Assembly: GCA_050293315.1 (NCBI GenBank)
Contig: JBNKMS010000031.1
Location: forward strand, 124,001 to 188,000
DNA length: 64,000 bases
Source: CBFDBF01 sp050293315
GTDB taxonomy: Bacteria > Pseudomonadota > Gammaproteobacteria > Chromatiales > Chromatiaceae
Direction: 5' to 3'
Positions 59,699 through 64,000 of this stretch are shown piece by piece. The translations under genes were made by a program, and so were the position numbers. How positions within the stretch are numbered: the stretch's first letter is position 1; the number at the start of each line of letters is the position of its first letter. The notes under the pieces were generated by a model. It saw nothing but the letters and a program-made list of their open reading frames with translations. It was not told the origin of the DNA and did not search any database.

Positions 59699-61948
59699 AT
59701 GAGTAGAGAGCTGGAGTTGAATCTGGAAGGCATTGAACAGATGCCGCTGAAGGAGTTCTCGGAGAAGGCGTACCTGGACTACTCCATGTACGTCATTCTG
59801 GACCGTGCGCTTCCCCATATAGGTGATGGCCTTAAACCGGTGCAGCGGCGTATCGTCTACGCCATGTCTGAACTGGGACTGTCGGCGGCCGCCAAGTTCA
59901 AGAAGTCGGCCCGTACCGTGGGTGATGTCTTGGGTAAGTTTCATCCACATGGCGATAGCGCCTGTTATGAGGCGATGGTGCTGATGGCGCAGGGATTCTC
60001 CTATCGATACCCGCTGATTGATGGCCAGGGTAACTGGGGTTCAGCGGATGATCCCAAGTCGTTTGCCGCTATGCGCTACACCGAGGCGCGCCTGACCGCC
60101 TACTCCCAGACGCTGTTGTCTGAGTTGGGGCAGGGGACGGTAGATTGGCAGCCGAACTTTGACGGCACCCTACAGGAGCCGGTGGTACTGCCGGCGCGTC
60201 TGCCTAATCTGCTGCTCAACGGCACCTCTGGAATAGCCGTCGGCATGGCGACCGATATCCCGCCACACAACCTGAAAGAGGTGGCCGCTGCCTGTATCCA
60301 TCTGCTGGAGTCTCCAAGGGCCTCGCTGGAGGATATATGCAAGCACATACCTGGACCGGATTTTCCCTCCGCGGCGGAGATCATTACTCCGCAGTCTGAA
60401 CTGCAGCAGATCTACCAAAATGGTAACGGCAGTTTTCGGCTGCGCGCTCGGTATGAGGTGGAGCGGGGCGATATAGTCGTTACCGCACTTCCACATCAGG
60501 TATCCGGCGCACGTGTCCTGGAGCAGATAGCCCAGCAGATGAATGCGAAAAAACTGCCGATGGTGGAGGACCTGCGGGACGAGTCAGATCACGAAAACCC
60601 AACCCGTCTGGTTATCGTACCGCGTTCCAACCGAGTGGATAAGAAACAGTTGATGTCCCACCTGTTTGCAACCACTGATCTGGAACGTAGTTACCGGGTA
60701 AACCTCAATGTGATCGGACTGGATGGCAAACCTCAGGTCAAGGACCTGCGCAAGCTGCTAAAGGAGTGGATACAGTTTCGCTACGATACGGTAGAGCGTC
60801 GTCTCAAACACCGTCTCGGTAAGGTAAAAGACCGTCTGCACCTATTGGATGGTCTGTTGATCGCGCTGCTGAATATAGATGAGGTGATCAAGATTATTCG
60901 CAGTTCGGAGCAGCCGAAAAAGGAGTTGATGAAACGCTTCAAACTCTCTGAGATCCAGGCCGATTATGTCCTTGATACCAAGTTGCGGCAGTTGGCCAGG
61001 TTGGAAGAGATAAAGATCAAAGAGGAGCAGAAGGAGCTGCAGAAGGAGCGGGACCAACTGGAGAAGACCCTCGGCTCAAAGCAGCGCATGAAGACCATGA
61101 TCCGCAAGGAGATCCAGGCGGATGCGAAGGAGTATGGTGACAAACGTCGTTCTCCCATTGTGGATCGACCGGTGGCAGAGGCGATGGGTGAGAGTGATCT
61201 TGTACCGAGTGAGCCGGTGACGGTGATCCTTTCGGAGAAGGGTTGGGTGCGTAGCGCCAAAGGACATGAGATCGACCCGACGGAGCTGAACTATAAGTCG
61301 GGAGACGGCTTTCTCGATGCCGCGCGTCTGCGCAGTAGCCAGTTGGTGGTATTCCTGGACAGTGCGGGCCGCAGCTACTCGCTTCCTGCCCATACCATGC
61401 CGTCCGCACGTGGCCATGGTGAACCGCTGACCGGTAGGTTGGCCCCGGCCGGCGATGCCGTGTTTAAGGCGGCATTGGGTGGGGACCCTGAGAAACTGTA
61501 CCTGTTGGCATCGGATGCCGGATACGGTTTTGTCGCACAGTTGCAGGACCTCTATAGCAAGACCCGGGCAGGTAAGGCACTGCTGACCCTACCCAAGGGT
61601 GGGCAGGTGCTGCGTCCAGCAGAGGTCTATGACATCGAGACCGACAGGGTGGTGGCCATAACCAATATCGGGCGTATGCTGCTCTTCCCTCTGGCCGAAC
61701 TGCCTACCATGAGTCGCGGTAAAGGTAACAAGATCATCGGTATCCCGAGTAAGCGGGTGGTTGCACGGGAGGAGTTTGTGGTTGCTGTCGCCTCTGTACC
61801 AGTGCGTGGCAAACTTACCGCCTTCTCCGGTAAGCGGCATATTACCCTGAGACCTTCCGATCTCGATCACTATCAAGGGGAGCGCGGTCGCCGCGGGAGC
61901 AAACTGCCGCGCGGTTTCCAACGAGTGGATCGAGTTATTGTCGAATAG
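59699..61948 (+). CDS. parC: DNA topoisomerase IV subunit A
   Basis: 749 residues, the ParC length. The N-terminal part holds the breakage-reunion domain (DYSMYVILDRALPHIGDGLKPVQRRIVYAMSELGL), the quinolone region HPHGDSACYEAMVLMAQ with the usual Ser and Glu, and the catalytic tyrosine in FAAMRYTEARL. The C-terminal beta-pinwheel runs from ~500 and ends with HITLRPSDLDHYQGERGRRGSKLP. With ParE it decatenates sister chromosomes. The last bases border a degenerate attC at the tail of array C. Confidence 0.96.
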   Translation: MSRELELNLEGIEQMPLKEFSEKAYLDYSMYVILDRALPHIGDGLKPVQRRIVYAMSELGLSAAAKFKKSARTVGDVLGKFHPHGDSACYEAMVLMAQGFSYRYPLIDGQGNWGSADDPKSFAAMRYTEARLTAYSQTLLSELGQGTVDWQPNFDGTLQEPVVLPARLPNLLLNGTSGIAVGMATDIPPHNLKEVAAACIHLLESPRASLEDICKHIPGPDFPSAAEIITPQSELQQIYQNGNGSFRLRARYEVERGDIVVTALPHQVSGARVLEQIAQQMNAKKLPMVEDLRDESDHENPTRLVIVPRSNRVDKKQLMSHLFATTDLERSYRVNLNVIGLDGKPQVKDLRKLLKEWIQFRYDTVERRLKHRLGKVKDRLHLLDGLLIALLNIDEVIKIIRSSEQPKKELMKRFKLSEIQADYVLDTKLRQLARLEEIKIKEEQKELQKERDQLEKTLGSKQRMKTMIRKEIQADAKEYGDKRRSPIVDRPVAEAMGESDLVPSEPVTVILSEKGWVRSAKGHEIDPTELNYKSGDGFLDAARLRSSQLVVFLDSAGRSYSLPAHTMPSARGHGEPLTGRLAPAGDAVFKAALGGDPEKLYLLASDAGYGFVAQLQDLYSKTRAGKALLTLPKGGQVLRPAEVYDIETDRVVAITNIGRMLLFPLAELPTMSRGKGNKIIGIPSKRVVAREEFVVAVASVPVRGKLTAFSGKRHITLRPSDLDHYQGERGRRGSKLPRGFQRVDRVIVE

Positions 61949-61990
61949 TCTTGGCTATTAAGAATAACGACCGCAAGCTGAGCTTAGGAT

Positions 61991-62218
61991 TTAGGTTGCT
62001 ATAGAATAGCCAACGATTATGGCTACCAAAGCTAACGCCCAAGTGGCTGCTAATCCAAACCATCGGTTTTGGAGAGCGTAACCAGGCGCATAGAAAGGGA
62101 CAATAAGGCACAAGCCTGCCTGATTTCCACTAAATGTCATCGCCATGTATGCGATTAAGAAATTCACAGTGATCATGACTAACCAACCGAGTCCATAAAG
62201 AGATTGTGCAAGCTGCAT
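61991..62218 (-). CDS. Cassette gene: small membrane protein
   Basis: 75 residues from the ATG at 62218, which lies 8 bp after the attC C1 core. Two or three helices (~8-25 LGWLVMITVNFLIAYMAM, ~30-46, ~54-72 WFGLAATWALALVAIIVGY). The longer frame up to 62368 runs through attC sequence and is rejected. Family unknown. Confidence 0.65.
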   Translation of the reverse strand: MQLAQSLYGLGWLVMITVNFLIAYMAMTFSGNQAGLCLIVPFYAPGYALQNRWFGLAATWALALVAIIVGYSIAT

Positions 62219-62226
62219 ATTTTGTA

Positions 62227-62304
62227 CCTTAACTATTAAAGCGGCGGAAACAAAAGTACAGCGGAGCGGTGCTGTTGGTTTTCCGTTGGCTTTACTTGTT
62301 ATAA
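62227..62304 (-). other. attC site C1
   Basis: Minus-strand cores TTATAAC (62304) and GTTAAGG (62233), 78 bp; arms around GCACCGCTCCGCTGTACTTT. Confidence 0.85.
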
Positions 62305-62307
62305 CCT

Positions 62308-62757
62308 TCACTGCTCGGTCTCCAGACAATGCACATAAAACTGTAAACTGCGCATATGAGCACGCCAATGATTATTAAAGCTGTCCAAAAGATGCCAAGT
62401 AGCCATTTCTTCTGACTCATTCTGATATGACCAATAGACCATTTTCAAATCGTTGATTATATCGGTGACATCATCTATGGCATCGCCCACATGGACTTCG
62501 CTCATACCAATGCTTTGGGTGATTTGACCAGCCACATTGTAAAGGCCCCAATTCGGAAACGCATTTTCCGCTGCTTTACGGATGGCTGGATAATCATTTT
62601 CCGGAATCTCTTCACCAACTGGTGGATCTGATGGTGAAGTTTCCGATATTTGATATGCGAGCTTATCAAGTAGCGACAGAAACCGGCTTTCACGTGATTG
62701 AAGCTGTTCTGCTTCTACAAGCTTGATGATTTCCTCTATTGTTTGCCAAATACTCAT
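62308..62757 (-). CDS. Cassette gene: DUF5063 protein
   Basis: 149 residues, soluble, helical. FPNWGLYNVAG, VGDAIDDVTDIINDLKMVYW and ATWHLLDSFNNHWRAHMRSLQFYVHCLE fit the DUF5063 family, which has no known function. It starts with an ATG 11 bp from the attC C2 core. Sequence is AT-richer than parC next door. Confidence 0.83.
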   Translation of the reverse strand: MSIWQTIEEIIKLVEAEQLQSRESRFLSLLDKLAYQISETSPSDPPVGEEIPENDYPAIRKAAENAFPNWGLYNVAGQITQSIGMSEVHVGDAIDDVTDIINDLKMVYWSYQNESEEMATWHLLDSFNNHWRAHMRSLQFYVHCLETEQ

Positions 62758-62767
62758 AGCTTATTGG

Positions 62768-62842
62768 TTCTAACGCCGCCAACAGCGGCGAGCTAAGCAA
62801 GTCCGGTGCCAGAAGGGCACGAACTGATTGGTCTTGTTAAGT
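62768..62842 (-). other. attC site C2
   Basis: Minus-strand cores ACTTAAC (62842) and GTTAGAA (62774), 75 bp; GCCGCTGTTGGCGGC and CGTGCCCTTCTGGCACC palindromes inside. Confidence 0.85.
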
Positions 62843-63202
62843 GATTGGTTGTGGTGCACCTGCACGTCCCGCAGAATCATAACCGTCCTTTAGCATGTTG
62901 ATAACATTTTGTACTGCCCACTCGAGTTCATCTTGGTTGCAGTAATACTCGTTGATGGTACCGTAATTAGAGTATGTTGATTGGTTATAGCCATCCTCGA
63001 TGTCATTAAACCAAATTACACTGTTGCCTATTATGGCGACTACCCAAAAGCCTTTACCCTCGTTGCCCCAAGGATCTTGTTGCCATTTTTCTGGGTGGAT
63101 TTTTATAACTTCCCAGATTTTCTTTTGTTCAAGACTCATGCGATCAAACGCATCATTTATGTCGTCCCAAAGTTTAGCTTCTGATATTGGTTCCCATTCC
63201 AT
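62837..63202 (-). CDS. Cassette gene: hypothetical protein (first in array C)
   Basis: 121 residues, soluble, rich in aromatic residues. ISEAKLWDDINDAFDRMSLEQKKIWEVIKI, GFWVVAIIGNSVIWFNDIEDGYN and INEYYCNQDELEWAVQNVINML. It belongs to a type of small protein often met in cassettes and near immunity genes, but I cannot name a family. The stop codon is inside attC C2. The ATG lies 9 bp from the insertion core. Confidence 0.7.
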   Translation of the reverse strand: MEWEPISEAKLWDDINDAFDRMSLEQKKIWEVIKIHPEKWQQDPWGNEGKGFWVVAIIGNSVIWFNDIEDGYNQSTYSNYGTINEYYCNQDELEWAVQNVINMLKDGYDSAGRAGAPQPIT

Positions 63203-63211
63203 AATTTATTC

Positions 63212-63235
63212 GCTTAACAGTTAATTATAGATATC
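63212..63235 (-). promoter_or_regulatory. attI-like leader fragment at the head of array C
   Basis: On the minus strand GATATC, TATAATTAACTGTTAAGC. The TATAATTAAYTGTTA part matches the leaders of arrays A and B, but upstream homology ends after GATATC, at CTCCAG and the GTTTTTACACTGACTCC junction sequence. Confidence 0.6.
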
Positions 63236-63277
63236 TGGAGTCAGTGTAAAAACTAGATTCTAACCAAAATCTTGGAT

Positions 63278-63313
63278 GTAGGGCGCAATAACCAACGGGC
63301 ATTGCGCCGCATG
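63278..63313 (+). repeat. REP-like hairpin near array C
   Basis: GTAGGGCGCAATAACCAACG through GCGCCGCATG, the same hairpin as at 22383, 25565 and 25679. It lies 40 bp from the GGAGTCAGTGTAAAAAC junction next to array C. Confidence 0.85.
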
Positions 63314-63330
63314 TATTTAGTATCAAATCC

Positions 63331-64000
63331 CTACGGGAAAGCCCGTTCCCAGGGCACTGGGATAGGAGAGCCAGAACCATCCCCCTTGGGGGCGCGGATC
63401 TGGTAGACGCGCTCAAGGTTTTCAGCCGAGAGGACAACACTGGGGGAGCCAATAGCTATGTTCTTGCCGTGGTGCAGTAGCTGCAACCGGTGGCAGAAGT
63501 GCGCGGCCAGTGAGAGATCGTGCAGCACAATAATCGCCGCACCCCCCTGTTCACAGTGGTTACGCAGCAGTGCCATAAGGTCCAGTTGGTGCGCGGGGTC
63601 GAGCGCAGCCACCGGTTCATCCGCCAGCAGGATAGAGGGCTCCACCGCCAGTGCGCGGGCCAGCAGTACCCGCATCTGCTCCCCACCAGATAGGGTGTCG
63701 AACGAGCGCCCGCGCAGTTCCAGGATATCCGCCTCCTGCATGGTACGCTCTACCACCCTGCGGTCCTCCTCTCCACCCTTTTGCCACCCCTCAAGGTGGG
63801 GGTGACGCCCCAGCTCTACCAGCCGTTCTACCGTCAGCGGCCAGTGGACCACACCCTCCTGCGCCAGATAGGCGATCCTCTGCGCCCGTTGCCGCGGGGG
63901 GATAGAGAGCAGCGGGGTATCGTCCAGCATCACCGAACCGCCGCTACCATGCCGCAGTCCGCTGATGATGCGCAGCAGGCTGCTCTTGCCGGCGCCGTTG
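63331..64000 (-). CDS. Iron/heme/B12-type ABC transporter ATPase (5' partial)
   Basis: The frame runs past the right edge; ~222 residues are visible. NGAGKSSLLRIISGLRHG at the edge is Walker A, then IAYLAQEGVVHWPLTVERLVELGRHPH (Q-loop and the FecE/BtuD-type RLVELGRxPH), signature LSGGEQMRVLLARALA, Walker B ILLADEPVAALD and H-loop VLHDLSLAAHFCHRLQLLHHGK. These fit the FecCDE/BtuD/HmuV importer ATPases for siderophores, heme or cobalamin. The permease and binding protein should lie upstream, outside the window. Confidence 0.88.
   Translation of the reverse strand, partial: NGAGKSSLLRIISGLRHGSGGSVMLDDTPLLSIPPRQRAQRIAYLAQEGVVHWPLTVERLVELGRHPHLEGWQKGGEEDRRVVERTMQEADILELRGRSFDTLSGGEQMRVLLARALAVEPSILLADEPVAALDPAHQLDLMALLRNHCEQGGAAIIVLHDLSLAAHFCHRLQLLHHGKNIAIGSPSVVLSAENLERVYQIRAPKGDGSGSPIPVPWERAFP

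Larger units (their letters stand above)
61962..63218 (-). mobile_element. Integron-type gene cassette array C (no integrase)
   Basis: Three cassettes on the minus strand: an unrecognised 121-residue protein (head), a DUF5063 protein and a small membrane protein. Two clear attC sites lie between them; after the last gene 61962-62000 (GTTATTC core to AGCAACC) looks like a short, worn attC, immediately next to the parC stop. The head is at 63212-63218 (GTTAAGC on minus). Confidence 0.82.

Overview
The window is a piece of a gammaproteobacterial chromosome. ZipA, which is confined to that class, sits in the order smc-zipA-ligA, and thrS-infC-rpmI-rplT-pheS-pheT-ihfA-merR-tRNA-Pro is a classic gammaproteobacterial cluster. 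Two secreted proteins end in VPLPA/PEP-CTERM-like sorting tails, and the intergenic regions carry REP-like hairpins of the GTAGGGCGCAATAACC type. Both fit an environmental Chromatiales/Thiotrichales-like lineage such as the sulfur oxidisers and their symbionts. That placement is my inference; I cannot name a species.

Layout. 0-5 kb: the end of an M48 peptidase with a pilin-like helix, a variant protein kinase, a radical SAM protein, a membrane diguanylate cyclase and tRNA-Asn. 5-13 kb: an aminotransferase, uvrB, a repeat-rich spacer and a MacAB-like export operon (adaptor, ATPase, two permeases). 13-22 kb: an HNH protein, a sorted matrixin protease, tRNA-Val, then the thrS-to-tRNA-Pro translation cluster. 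22.9-25.2 kb: cassette array A. 25.7-41 kb: MscS channel, HDOD protein, YgfZ, an RNB nuclease, the AmmeMemoRadiSam trio, a TrmO-like enzyme, a chemotaxis receptor, rhodanese, HIT and PhoD-like proteins, and small secreted proteins. 41-47.4 kb: cassette array B (11 genes). 47.7-50.4 kb: two UDP-sugar genes and queF. 50.5-62 kb: smc, zipA, ligA, a small gene, parE, a CNP1-like gene and parC, a chromosome-maintenance block. 62-63.2 kb: cassette array C. The window ends inside an iron/B12-type ABC ATPase.

The most notable content is a set of three separate integron-type gene cassette arrays with no integrase gene in the window. Together they hold 18 intact small genes, plus one truncated cassette gene. 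Nearly all are separated by 60-100 bp imperfect palindromes with attC core heptamers (GTTRRRY at one end, its complement at the other). The heads of arrays A and B share a 61-bp leader in the same register, built as a 25-bp tandem repeat followed by the insertion core; array C keeps only the core-proximal part. This looks like a shared attI-like site and cassette promoter placed at three chromosomal positions. attC sites of different arrays share long near-identical stretches, so the arrays probably draw on one genomic cassette pool. Array A lies between inverted copies of a longer repeat that carries the REP hairpin.
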